Below, piece by piece: positions 1 through 9,698 of a stretch of DNA of 64,000 nucleotides (position 1 is its first letter; every line of letters starts with the position of its first letter). The position numbers and the translations under genes are program-made. Below the pieces are notes generated by a model. The model worked only from the letters and a program-made list of their open reading frames with translations, did no database searches and was not told where the DNA came from. This stretch comes from DASYXT01 sp035934555. GTDB lineage: Bacteria; Verrucomicrobiota; Verrucomicrobiia; Limisphaerales; UBA8199. The stretch covers positions 62,001 to 126,000 of the forward strand of contig DASYXT010000046.1 of assembly GCA_035934555.1 (NCBI GenBank), in the 5' to 3' direction.

Positions 1-713
1 TCGTCGCCCAGAAAGGAGAAAAACGTGCGGTCGAGGTTGCCGACGAAATTCTTGGGCCAGTGGCATTCCTCGCAGGTTTCTTGTGCGGGACGCAGATTAT
101 GGACGGGAGTGGGAATCGGGCGGGGGTACTTGTCGGCCATGGTGGCGTAGACCTGGTAAGTGCCCGAGAGCTTCGAGCGCACGTACCACGCAGCACCTTT
201 GCCGATATGACATTCGGCGCAAGCAACCCGCGCATGCGGGGAGTGCAAATAGGTTACGAATTCGGGCTTCATCACGCCGTGACAGGCCTGGCCGCAAAAT
301 TGGACCGATTCGGTGTATTCATAACTGCGATAACTTGCCAAGGCCGTGATGAGGAGGAACAGCACGCTGCCGGTGATGAAGAAGCCGAACAGGCGCCGGT
401 CGCGGGGCCGGTTGAGGTCGATGCGCAAGGGGGCGAACGGGCCGGCGGTCCGGAGCACCTGGCGACGGCGCAACAACGCGCCCAGGAGTGCCAGGCAGAT
501 GCCCACCACCAGAAAAACCGGCGCGACCAGGTACGTCAGAATCCCGACATAGGGATTAGCCAGGTGTGCCAGCGTATCGAGCAGCAGCAACAGGAAGAAC
601 GAGAACAAGCTGGCGACCATCACGACCAGCCCGGTCAGACTCAGCCAATTGCGGAAGACCGAGGTGCGGCGAGGCACAGCGGCCGGTTCGGGAGTCGGGG
701 GCTGGTTGTTCAT
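1..713 (-). CDS. NapC/NirT-type multiheme membrane cytochrome c (partial)
   Basis: This is the N-terminal part of a membrane-anchored multiheme c-type cytochrome; the gene runs off the left edge of the window. The ATG is at 713-711. A proline-rich cytoplasmic start is followed by two hydrophobic segments (about residues 23-45 and 54-75), an arginine-rich loop, and a third hydrophobic segment. After these come three CxxCH haem-attachment motifs: CGQACH, CAECH and CEECH. The arrangement of membrane helices followed by closely spaced haems matches the NapC/NirT/NrfH quinol-oxidising families, which pass electrons from the quinone pool to periplasmic reductases. The haem-bearing part would be periplasmic. 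It lies 60 bp downstream of a small cytochrome c gene on the same strand, so the two are probably co-transcribed. The terminal reductase is not visible and is presumably outside the window. Confidence 0.8.
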   Translation of the reverse strand, partial: MNNQPPTPEPAAVPRRTSVFRNWLSLTGLVVMVASLFSFFLLLLLDTLAHLANPYVGILTYLVAPVFLVVGICLALLGALLRRRQVLRTAGPFAPLRIDLNRPRDRRLFGFFITGSVLFLLITALASYRSYEYTESVQFCGQACHGVMKPEFVTYLHSPHARVACAECHIGKGAAWYVRSKLSGTYQVYATMADKYPRPIPTPVHNLRPAQETCEECHWPKNFVGNLDRTFFSFLGD

Positions 714-773
714 AGGTTGAGAGGCAGGCGAGCCCCGAGGGCTTGCGGCGCCACCGCGGGGCTCGCAACGCTG

Positions 774-1103
774 TTACTTCTTGAACGAACGCATGTAGGC
801 CACCAGGGCCTTCACCTCGTCGTCGGACAGCCCTTCAGCGGGCTTCATCAGCACCTTGCCATCCTTCTCCTTCAATCCTTCTTTGATGGCTTTGGTGGCG
901 GCTTCGTCTTTGAGGTCGGCCTGCACCTTGGCATCGGTGTAATCCTTGGCCCCAAGTTTCTGCCCCATCTTGGTATTGCCTTTGCCGTCCGCGCCGTGGC
1001 ATTTGGCGCAATGCTCTCCGTAAAGCGCCTTGCCGCCAGCCGCCGAGGCCGAAAGGGCCGCCAGGGCGAAGGCAGCAAGCGCGATCGTGACTAGTTTTTT
1101 CAT
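774..1103 (-). CDS. Small exported mono-haem cytochrome c
   Basis: A 109-residue class I cytochrome c. The N-terminal stretch (lysines, then an alanine/leucine-rich core ending near ALSASAAGG) is a cleavable signal peptide. The mature protein begins just before the single haem motif CAKCH (about residues 32-36), followed by the GADGKG loop typical of cytochrome c553/c6-like proteins. A downstream methionine in 'VLMKPAEGLSDDEV' is a candidate sixth ligand, and the C-terminal helix contains ALVAYMRSF. I chose the ATG at 1103 because it places the signal peptide at the extreme N-terminus; a longer reading frame upstream encodes unrelated sequence. It probably shuttles periplasmic electrons with the multiheme cytochrome encoded next to it. 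Confidence 0.88.
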   Translation of the reverse strand: MKKLVTIALAAFALAALSASAAGGKALYGEHCAKCHGADGKGNTKMGQKLGAKDYTDAKVQADLKDEAATKAIKEGLKEKDGKVLMKPAEGLSDDEVKALVAYMRSFKK

Positions 1104-1237
1104 ACATGTATGTTGTTTCTTCTGTGCACGCAGGTGAACGCCGTGTTGTCGGTCAACGACCAACGCGCAGTGGCGTGGAGGGCGGCCAACAAACCCGGAG
1201 GCATCTGCCAAGACCAATTTGAATCAGTGCCAGCTAT

Positions 1238-1338
1238 CAGCATTTCAAATCTTGCTAAAGCCTTAGCATTTCTTGCCTAATCCAGCATTTTGCGGCAAAT
1301 ATTGCGGCTTATTTTGAGGCTATGCGTGGCTGCATTTT
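1238..1338. promoter_or_regulatory. Repeated AGCATTT/TTGCTAA motifs upstream of the cytochrome genes
   Basis: The 384-bp stretch 1104-1487 carries no gene. Within it an AGCATTT-like word recurs near 1238, 1264, 1283 and 1331. TGCTAA at 1253-1258 is mirrored by TTAGCA at 1263-1268, giving a 6-bp palindrome with a 4-bp spacer. The AT-rich composition contrasts with the flanking genes. This could be a regulator-binding region for the cytochrome genes transcribed leftward, but no known operator consensus is recognised. Confidence 0.25.
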
Positions 1339-1426
1339 GCTAATGGTAAGACAAGGGGGAGCGTGAGGCGGGAAACCAGCGAAGCGGGTCAGGAATGGCG
1401 GGGATGCGCCCCATGACCAAACAACC

Positions 1427-1485
1427 ATTACTCAATACTCAATACTCAATTAGCACCATTAATTGAGAATTGAGCATTGAGTAAT
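1427..1485 (-). terminator. Long inverted repeat just downstream of lpdA
   Basis: Two 26-nt arms (1427-1452 and 1460-1485) are complementary at 24 of 26 positions and separated by 7 nt. The repeat begins 2 bp after the lpdA stop codon, where a terminator or 3'-end stabilising hairpin of the pyruvate dehydrogenase operon would be expected. The arms are AT-rich and built from TTGAGNN heptamers, so this may be a dispersed repeat serving as a 3' structure and not a classical GC-stem/U-tract terminator. Confidence 0.45.
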
Positions 1486-1487
1486 CG

Positions 1488-2918
1488 TCATCTGCCATCT
1501 GGCTGGGGTTTCTTCCGGGTGAAAGTATGGGTAGCGTGGCCGTAGAAGACCTCGGCGGCTTCCATCATGGTTTCCGAGAGTGTCGGATGCGGATGGACGG
1601 CGAGGGCGAGGTCTTTGGCGGTGGCGCCCATTTCGACGGCGAGTACGCCTTCGGAGATCAGTTCACCGGCGCCGGTGCCGACGATGCCGACGCCGAGCAC
1701 GCGTTCGGTGTCCGGGTCGATAATCAGCTTGGTCAGGCCGTCGGGGCGATCAAACGACAAGGCGCGGCCGGAAGCGGCCCAAGGGAATTTGGCGACCTGA
1801 ACTTCGAGGCCTTTGGCCTTGGCTTCGGACTCGGTCAACCCGCACCAGGCGAGTTCAGGGTCGGTGAAGACGACGGCGGGAATGGTGATATCGGCAAAAG
1901 CGCTGTCTTCGCCGACGATGACCTCGACGGCGATGCGGGCCTCTTTGGCGGCTTTATGAGCGAGCAAAACTCCACCGACGATGTCGCCGATGGCGTAAAT
2001 GGCCGGGTCGGTAGTTTGCTGGTGCTCGTTGACGTGAATGAAACCCTTGTCGTCGAAGGAAACTTTGGTGTTCTCGAGGCCGAGGTCACCGGCATTGGGG
2101 GCACGGCCGACCGCGACGAGGACGCGGTCGTAGAGTTCTTCCTTTTTTTGGCCGTCGAGGTCGAATTCGACTTTGATCTGCTTGCCGCTGGTGGCCATTT
2201 TGCCGACCTTGGTCTTGAGGCGGATTTCCTTAAAGGCTTTGCGGGCGTAGGCGATGACGGGCCGGGCGAGGTCAGGGTCGGCGCCGGCGAGGATGGTATC
2301 GAGCGCCTCGACGACGACGACCTGGCTGCCGAGGGCGGCATAGACGGTGCCGAGCTCCATGCCGATGTAACCGCCACCAATAACCAGGAGGTTCTCGGGG
2401 ATATCTTCAACCTCCAAGGCTTCGCGCGAGGTCATGATGCGCGGATTGCCCAGGTCGAAGGCCTTGGGCATGGCCGAGCGGGAGCCGACGGCGATGATCG
2501 CCTTTTCGTAGTTCACGAATTGCTGGCCTTGTTCTGACTCGACGCGCAGCACGCGGGAATCTTCGAAATAGCCGCGGCCGTGCATGACCTGCACGCCGCG
2601 CATTTTCGCCAGTTGCGCGATGCCGCCGGCGAGGCGAGTGAGGATGGATTCCTTCCACGCGCGCAGTTTGTTGACATCGACGGTGGGGCGGCCAAAGGTG
2701 ATGCCGCGATGCTCGGATTCGCGGGCGGAAGTGATGGTGTGCGCGGCGTGAAGCAGGGCCTTGGAGGGAATGCAGCCGCGCAGGAGGCAGACGCCGCCGA
2801 GGCGGGGTTCGCGCTCGACGAGGATGACTTTTCTGCCGAGGTCAGCGGCGTAGAAGGCGGCGGCGTAACCGCCGGGGCCGCCGCCCACGACGACGAGGTC
2901 AGTGGTGATAGGGTTCAT
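1488..2918 (-). CDS. lpdA: Dihydrolipoyl dehydrogenase (E3)
   Basis: E3 subunit of the pyruvate dehydrogenase complex: it reoxidises dihydrolipoyl groups on E2 and transfers electrons through FAD and a redox disulfide to NAD+. At 476 residues it has the usual family length. The N-terminal FAD-binding glycine motif is VGGGPGGY (about residues 11-18). The redox-active cysteines are Cys44 and Cys49 in GGVCLLRGCIPSK. The NAD-binding motif GGGYIG lies near residue 181. The C-terminal dimer interface supplies the His-Glu pair in HPHPTLSE (His444, Glu449). Its ATG overlaps the aceF stop by 4 nt (ATGA), which indicates translational coupling, and it is the last gene of aceE-aceF-lpdA. Confidence 0.96.
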   Translation of the reverse strand: MNPITTDLVVVGGGPGGYAAAFYAADLGRKVILVEREPRLGGVCLLRGCIPSKALLHAAHTITSARESEHRGITFGRPTVDVNKLRAWKESILTRLAGGIAQLAKMRGVQVMHGRGYFEDSRVLRVESEQGQQFVNYEKAIIAVGSRSAMPKAFDLGNPRIMTSREALEVEDIPENLLVIGGGYIGMELGTVYAALGSQVVVVEALDTILAGADPDLARPVIAYARKAFKEIRLKTKVGKMATSGKQIKVEFDLDGQKKEELYDRVLVAVGRAPNAGDLGLENTKVSFDDKGFIHVNEHQQTTDPAIYAIGDIVGGVLLAHKAAKEARIAVEVIVGEDSAFADITIPAVVFTDPELAWCGLTESEAKAKGLEVQVAKFPWAASGRALSFDRPDGLTKLIIDPDTERVLGVGIVGTGAGELISEGVLAVEMGATAKDLALAVHPHPTLSETMMEAAEVFYGHATHTFTRKKPQPDGR

Positions 2919-4201
2919 AATGCGACATCCTTTTCAACAAAGTTCTCGAAGGCTTTGACCAAATCGACGGTGAATCGGGCGGCGGTTCCGCCATCAATCA
3001 CGCGATGGTCGTAGGAGAGGCCGATGGGCATCATCAGGCGGAGCTCGACTTTGCCGTCGCGCGCGACCGGTTTGAGTGCGCCGCGGCCCAGGCCGAGGAT
3101 AGCCACCTCAGGCCGATTGATGATGGGGGTAAAATGACCGCTGCCGATGCCGCCCTGGTTGGAAATGGTAAAACTGCCGCCTTTCAATTCTTCAGCGGAG
3201 ACTTTTCGATCACGCGCTTTGCGGGCGAGTTCATCGAGCTCCTTCGATAATTGCAGGAGGCTTTTCTTGTCCCCATCACGAATGACCGGGACGATCAAGC
3301 CGGCCTCGGTGTCCACGGCGACGCCGATATGAACGTAGTTCTTCAGGACGATTTCCTGGGTCGTTTCGTCGAGGCTGGCATTGAAATCGGGATGTTTTTT
3401 GAGTGTCTCGGCGACCACTTTTAAGGCAAAGGAAGTGAGCGTGAGGCGCGCGCCGCTTTTTTCGTAAGCGGGCGCGTACTTTTTACGCAGCTCGTTCAAA
3501 GCAGTGATGTCGGCGGCATCGAACTGGGTGACGTGCGGGATCGCGTTCCAATTCTCCGTCATGCGCCGAGCGATGGTTTGGCGCAAGGGTGACAAAGGCT
3601 TTTTGGTGACGGGGCCCCATTTCGAGAAATCGATTTGCTCGGACGGAGGTTTAGGCGCGGTTGGGGGAGCGGTGGGTGCGACACGCGGTTCGGCAGCCAA
3701 GCGCTGCAGACGCTGGATGTAGGCGCGCACGTCCTCCAGCAGGATGCGCCCGCCTCGGGCGCTGCCGCGGACTTTGGCCAGGTCGAGGCCGAGTTCGCGC
3801 GCCAGTTTGCGCAGGGAAGGGGATGCGGCGGGAGCGACGCCAGGCTTCAGCTCGGTTGGCGCGGGTGCGGTCTCTCGTTGTTCTGCGGCGGGTTCGACCT
3901 CTTTGCTCTCGGCTTCGACGGCTTTGGGTTGAGGGGCGGGTTTTGAGGGCGCGGCAGCCGTGGCAGCTCCGTTTTCAGTGAGCGCGAGGATGCGTTGGCC
4001 GACACTGAGCTTGTCGCCGGCTTTGACATAGAGGCGGCTGACAGTGCCGGCGGCGGTTGAGGGAATAGTGGCGACGGCTTTCTCGTTTTCGAGCTCGAGA
4101 ATCGGCTGGTCTTTGGTGACCTGATCGCCTTCTTTGACGAACAGGTTTACCACGGTCCCGGAGTCGGCGCCTTCACCAAGGTTCGGCAATTTAAGGTCCA
4201 T
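2915..4201 (-). CDS. aceF: Dihydrolipoamide acetyltransferase (E2 of pyruvate dehydrogenase)
   Basis: E2 core of the pyruvate dehydrogenase complex, transferring acetyl groups from lipoyl to CoA. Domain order in 428 residues: one N-terminal lipoyl domain (1-75) with the lipoylated lysine Lys41 in ENEKAVA; an Ala/Pro/Glu-rich linker; a peripheral-subunit-binding domain (about 126-162, ASPSLRKLARELG...); a second flexible linker; and the catalytic acetyltransferase domain with DHRVIDGG (His399, Asp403). There is only one lipoyl domain, against three in the E. coli protein. It lies between aceE (33 bp upstream) and lpdA (4-nt overlap). The divergent lipoate-protein ligase at 7082 is a likely source of its cofactor. 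Confidence 0.95.
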   Translation of the reverse strand: MDLKLPNLGEGADSGTVVNLFVKEGDQVTKDQPILELENEKAVATIPSTAAGTVSRLYVKAGDKLSVGQRILALTENGAATAAAPSKPAPQPKAVEAESKEVEPAAEQRETAPAPTELKPGVAPAASPSLRKLARELGLDLAKVRGSARGGRILLEDVRAYIQRLQRLAAEPRVAPTAPPTAPKPPSEQIDFSKWGPVTKKPLSPLRQTIARRMTENWNAIPHVTQFDAADITALNELRKKYAPAYEKSGARLTLTSFALKVVAETLKKHPDFNASLDETTQEIVLKNYVHIGVAVDTEAGLIVPVIRDGDKKSLLQLSKELDELARKARDRKVSAEELKGGSFTISNQGGIGSGHFTPIINRPEVAILGLGRGALKPVARDGKVELRLMMPIGLSYDHRVIDGGTAARFTVDLVKAFENFVEKDVAL

Positions 4202-4234
4202 AATGAGAGCAGAAAATGGTTGCCCCTGCCGCAG

Positions 4235-6958
<2,724 letters not shown>

Positions 6959-7081
6959 GGTATCAATCGGTAAAACGTGCTAGCTGCTGTCAACATTGGA
7001 CCTCGAAAAAACGGGGCGCATTAGACAGGATGGCGGGTCTGCTGCCAACTAAATAGTATAGCACCAAAACCGGCCGCCACC
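6959..7081. promoter_or_regulatory. Divergent promoter region between aceE and lplA
   Basis: The 123-bp gap separates two divergently transcribed, functionally linked genes and must hold both promoters. An exact TTGACA reads on the minus strand at 6993-6988, but no good -10 follows at the right spacing. AT-rich TAGTATAGC near 7053-7061 could serve as a -10 for either direction. Exact promoters cannot be assigned by eye. Confidence 0.35.
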
Positions 7082-7822
7082 ATGATGGACTCGCCAGAAC
7101 CGCTGGAGTATTGCGACCTGCCGCTGGGTACGCCAGAGGAAACGCTGGCGTACGACGAGGTGTTGCTCGACCGTTGCGAGGCGGGAAGGAGCGCCGGCGT
7201 GCTGAGGTTCTGGGAACCTGCGGGGTACTTTGTGGTCGTCGGGTATGCCAATGCGGTGGGTCGGGAGGTAAACCTGGAGTTCTGCGGGCAGCGTGGGATT
7301 CCCGTGCTGCGCCGGTGCAGCGGCGGCGGGACGGTGCTGCAAGGGCCCGGTTGCCTGAACTATTCACTGGTGCTGCCATTGGGAGAGGAGGGGCCATTGC
7401 ACAGCATTTCGGGAACGAATGAGTTTGTGATGGAACGGAACCGGCAGGCGCTGGCGGGGTTGTTGCCGGGGACGGTCACCAGGCATGGGCACACGGATTT
7501 GGCGTTGGGCGAAGTGAAATTCAGCGGCAACGCCCAACGACGCCGGCAAAAGGCGGTGTTGTTTCATGGGTGCTTTCTGTTGCAGATGAATCTGGAGCTG
7601 ATCGAGCAGGCGCTGCCGTTTCCGACGAAAGCACCGGGGTATCGGCTCGGGCGCTCGCATCGGGATTTTCTGATGAACCTCGGTGTGCCCGCCGCGGCGG
7701 TGAAGGAAGCGCTGAGGCAGGCATGGAACGCCCGGGGGGCGCTGACTAAGGTGCCGTTGGAGGAAATTGCGCGATTGGTCCATGAGAAGTATGGGCGGGA
7801 GGAGTGGAGGTTCAAATTTTGA
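7082..7822 (+). CDS. lplA: Lipoate-protein ligase A family protein
   Basis: A 246-residue member of the biotin/lipoate protein ligase fold that attaches lipoate (or transfers octanoate) to lipoyl domains such as that of AceF. Key motifs: RRCSGGGTVLQGPGCLNYS (about residues 79-97, equivalent to the RRxSGGG lipoate/AMP-binding loop), the lysine motif EVKFSGNAQRRR (the K in KxSGNAQ contacts the adenylate), and LFHGCFLL. It is short: the C-terminal accessory domain of E. coli LplA is absent, so it may belong to the LplA-like or octanoyl-transferase (LipM/LipL) subgroup. Its position divergent from the pyruvate dehydrogenase operon supports lipoylation of AceF, but ligase and transferase activity cannot be separated from sequence alone. 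Confidence 0.85.
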   Translation: MMDSPEPLEYCDLPLGTPEETLAYDEVLLDRCEAGRSAGVLRFWEPAGYFVVVGYANAVGREVNLEFCGQRGIPVLRRCSGGGTVLQGPGCLNYSLVLPLGEEGPLHSISGTNEFVMERNRQALAGLLPGTVTRHGHTDLALGEVKFSGNAQRRRQKAVLFHGCFLLQMNLELIEQALPFPTKAPGYRLGRSHRDFLMNLGVPAAAVKEALRQAWNARGALTKVPLEEIARLVHEKYGREEWRFKF

Positions 7823-7833
7823 ATATTTCGAAT

Positions 7834-7990
7834 ACCCCTAACGGGGTTTGGCTGGGGTTGTAAGGGCGCGGGTACTATCAACAGGTTACCCCTACGGGGT
7901 TTTGAAGGAGTTGAGAGTTGATTGAAGGAGTTGAGAGTTGAGAGATGAGAGTTGAGAGACGAAGCGGTTGAGGGTTGAGGGTTGAGAGAC
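7834..7990 (+). repeat. Dispersed intergenic repeat, copy 1
   Basis: This region between 7823 and 8162 has no gene. It starts with an 88-nt core identical to 9335-9422, containing a short palindrome (ACCCCTAACGGGGTT), an interior GGGCGCGGGTACTATC segment and CCCCTACGGGG. It continues into TTGAGAG/TTGAGGG heptamer repeats. Copy 1 has an internal duplication of about 20 nt (TTGAAGGAGTTGAGAGTTGA). Just after it, CCCTCAC...GTGAGGG at about 8047-8069 forms another small hairpin. Confidence 0.85.
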
Positions 7991-8162
7991 CGATGTCGAC
8001 GAGCGTGGAGTGCGCGCGGCGGCAGGTCCTGCATTTTTCACGCGAGCCCCTCACTACGCTGGGTGAGGGACAAAGTTGGGCGCGCGCGAAAGGAACCACC
8101 TCGCCGCGTTCGGGTTGATTTGCCCCATTTTTCAGCGTACCCTTGACGGCGTGAGACGCCTT

Positions 8163-8504
8163 ATGACCAACAACCCGAGGTCGCTGGTCGAGAACCCGAC
8201 CTCTATGAAGCGGCTGATCAAATACGACGCCGCAATCGCGTTGCTGGCCATCTTGATCTGGCTGGCACTTGTAGTGGCCGAGGTGAAGTTCAGGGAACTC
8301 TGGTTCTTTAAGTACGTTTTTTGGGCCACACTGCTCGCACTCTTCGCGGCGTTCCCAACAGCCGGTCTGCTCGCTTTCAAGGGTCAGCCCAAGCCCGGGG
8401 CAGCCGCTGTGGGGGTCTCGTTGCTCTTGACCCCGGTTTTCATCCTAGCCGGCGTCATGCTGGTGTGGTGGCTCAAGATTGCAATCGGCGGCCATCCGAG
8501 TTAA
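8163..8504 (+). CDS. Small hypothetical membrane protein
   Basis: A 113-residue protein (99 residues if the internal ATG at 8205 is used) with three predicted hydrophobic segments: IALLAILIWLALVVA, a YVFWATLLALFAAFPTAGLLAF region, and a C-terminal VSLLLTPVFILAGVMLVWWL. No family is recognised. No good ribosome-binding site precedes either ATG. It is followed by a second small membrane-protein gene and lies in an accessory patch bracketed by direct repeats, so it may be a passenger gene. Hydrophobicity and a well-formed reading frame support it as coding; function is unknown. Confidence 0.5.
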   Translation: MTNNPRSLVENPTSMKRLIKYDAAIALLAILIWLALVVAEVKFRELWFFKYVFWATLLALFAAFPTAGLLAFKGQPKPGAAAVGVSLLLTPVFILAGVMLVWWLKIAIGGHPS

Positions 8505-8588
8505 CTCGGCACATGCACCCGGCGGCGCGATGAGCTTCGGTTTACACATGCGAACGCCACGCTGCGAGCGTTGTTCATCGTTAGCAAT
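8502..8588 (+). other. Possible attC-like recombination site between two small genes
   Basis: The stop codon of the upstream small gene merges with TAAC at 8502, and GTTAGC at 8580-8585 lies 3 bp before the ATG of the next small gene. This boundary layout resembles integron cassettes, in which the 3' core site sits just before the next start codon. Internally AACGC pairs with GCGTT. However, the outer boxes do not match the RYYYAAC/GTTRRRY consensus fully, and the usual inner pair is not evident. Confidence 0.2.
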
Positions 8589-8870
8589 ATGAGCCAGGCC
8601 TTCACAGAGTCGCACCGGCACCTGTTGCTTATTCTGTTCTGGGTTTTCGAGTCACTCCTCACTGGGGCCGTCGTTACTCTTTTTTGCGTGATGGACCCCC
8701 ACAGAATCTCGCCTTTGGAGGAGGCGGCCGGCCTCACGTTTTGGTTCGCTTTTGTCGGCCTTTTCATCGTCTCGTTCGTTCTCAGAAACGTCTGCCGTCG
8801 CCTCGCCAATCTTGGGTGGATATCACTGTTCGTAGGGTTCTGGTCCCTGGCGCTATTTCCCTCAATCTGA
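8589..8870 (+). CDS. Small hypothetical membrane protein
   Basis: A 93-residue protein beginning MSQAFTESHRH, chosen because the in-frame upstream start only adds MFIVSN. It has three hydrophobic segments: LLLILFWVFESLLTGAVVTLF, an FWFAFVGLFIVSFVL stretch, and a C-terminal WISLFVGFWSLALF. No family is recognised. The spacing from the preceding small gene and the segment between them resemble gene-cassette junctions, though this is weak. Function is unknown. Confidence 0.5.
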   Translation: MSQAFTESHRHLLLILFWVFESLLTGAVVTLFCVMDPHRISPLEEAAGLTFWFAFVGLFIVSFVLRNVCRRLANLGWISLFVGFWSLALFPSI

Positions 8871-8961
8871 TCTATGATTCCTCACTACAGCATGCATCCG
8901 GCGGAATAGCGTTGCGGCTGGCAATCCAGCGTCATCGCCCCGGCCTGCCCAATCTCCAACC

Positions 8962-9336
8962 CTACAACCCCCTCAACCTCCTCTGCGCAATCGTCCGCGC
9001 CTTCGTCCCCACCCAGTACCTAAGCGCGTCCGCCGCATCACCCCCGGCGACCCCGTCCTCATCGGCATCCACCTTCAGCACACCCTCCGGCCGATTCGGA
9101 TCATGCTGCAACATCGGCAGCGTCTCCACCAACCGCCCGCACCGCGGATGAATAAACAACTGCGGCGCGATTTCCGCTTCGGCATCGCCTAGCTCCTGCA
9201 ACACCTCCGCCCAGCCGCTCACCCGGTGAATGTTCGCCGGCCGGGCCACAATGCCCTCACGCTTGGACTGCGCGGCGATGATTGTGCCGTCGCGCCTCCA
9301 AAAAGAGGGAGGGCCGGTCGAGGTCGGGCAGGTCAC
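8962..9336 (-). pseudogene. C-terminal remnant of a phage terminase large subunit
   Basis: The 124-residue reading frame ends with a stretch characteristic of terminase large-subunit (packaging ATPase/nuclease) C-termini in some phages: GRLVETLPMLQHDP followed by VLKVDADEDG and then DAADALRYWV, matching the family's '(L/V)IETLPxLQHDPxRPEDVLKVDADEDG..DDAADALRY' pattern. The upstream P-loop ATPase domain is missing. Homology stops near residue 10, where the dispersed repeat copy at 9335 begins, so the gene appears to have been cut there. The GTG start is incidental. I interpret it as a decayed prophage fragment; it is unlikely to be functional. Confidence 0.65.
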
Positions 9337-9470
9337 CCCTAACGGGGTTTGGCTGGGGTTGTAAGGGCGCGGGTACTATCAACAGGTTACCCCTACGGGG
9401 TTTTGAAGGAGTTGAGAGTTGAGGGATGAGAGTTGAGAGACGAAGCGGTTGAGGGTTGAGGGTTGAGAGG
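9335..9470 (+). repeat. Dispersed intergenic repeat, copy 2
   Basis: The first 88 nt are identical to 7834-7921, and the heptamer-rich tail (GAGAGACGAAGCGGTTGAGG and so on) also matches copy 1 apart from one missing ~20-nt duplication. It abuts the broken end of the terminase fragment. The rest of the gap to 9698 has no gene; it contains a GA-rich stretch and a hexamer repeat at 9657. Confidence 0.85.
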
Positions 9471-9656
9471 GTTGAACAGTCCAGGTGAATAAGAAACTGA
9501 GCATTATCATTATTGGAAAAAAAGGGGCATAAATGGGGCCAAAGAGAGATGGATTGGTGCACCGCCGAGCTGGGAGTGGGGGTGAGAAGGGGGTGAAGGG
9601 TGCGAAGGTGGGAATGGCGCCTGCGTTGAGGAAAAGGGCGATGGCAGGTTAAAACC

Positions 9657-9694
9657 GATTACGATTACGATTACGATTGGGATTAGGATTACGA
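9657..9694 (+). repeat. ATTACG/ATTAGG hexamer repeat
   Basis: A run of about six imperfect hexamers (GATTAC GATTAC GATTAC, then GATTGG, GATTAG, GATTAC) immediately after the 3' end of the minus-strand gene ending at 9699. Similar runs occur at 18590-18636 and 31378-31456. Confidence 0.8.
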
Positions 9695-9698
9695 GTGG

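Noticed and set aside
60..1094. 344-codon plus-strand frame with mixed composition
   Set aside because: It lies antisense to the multiheme cytochrome and cytochrome c genes and has no recognisable domains; the haem motifs and signal peptide fix the minus strand.
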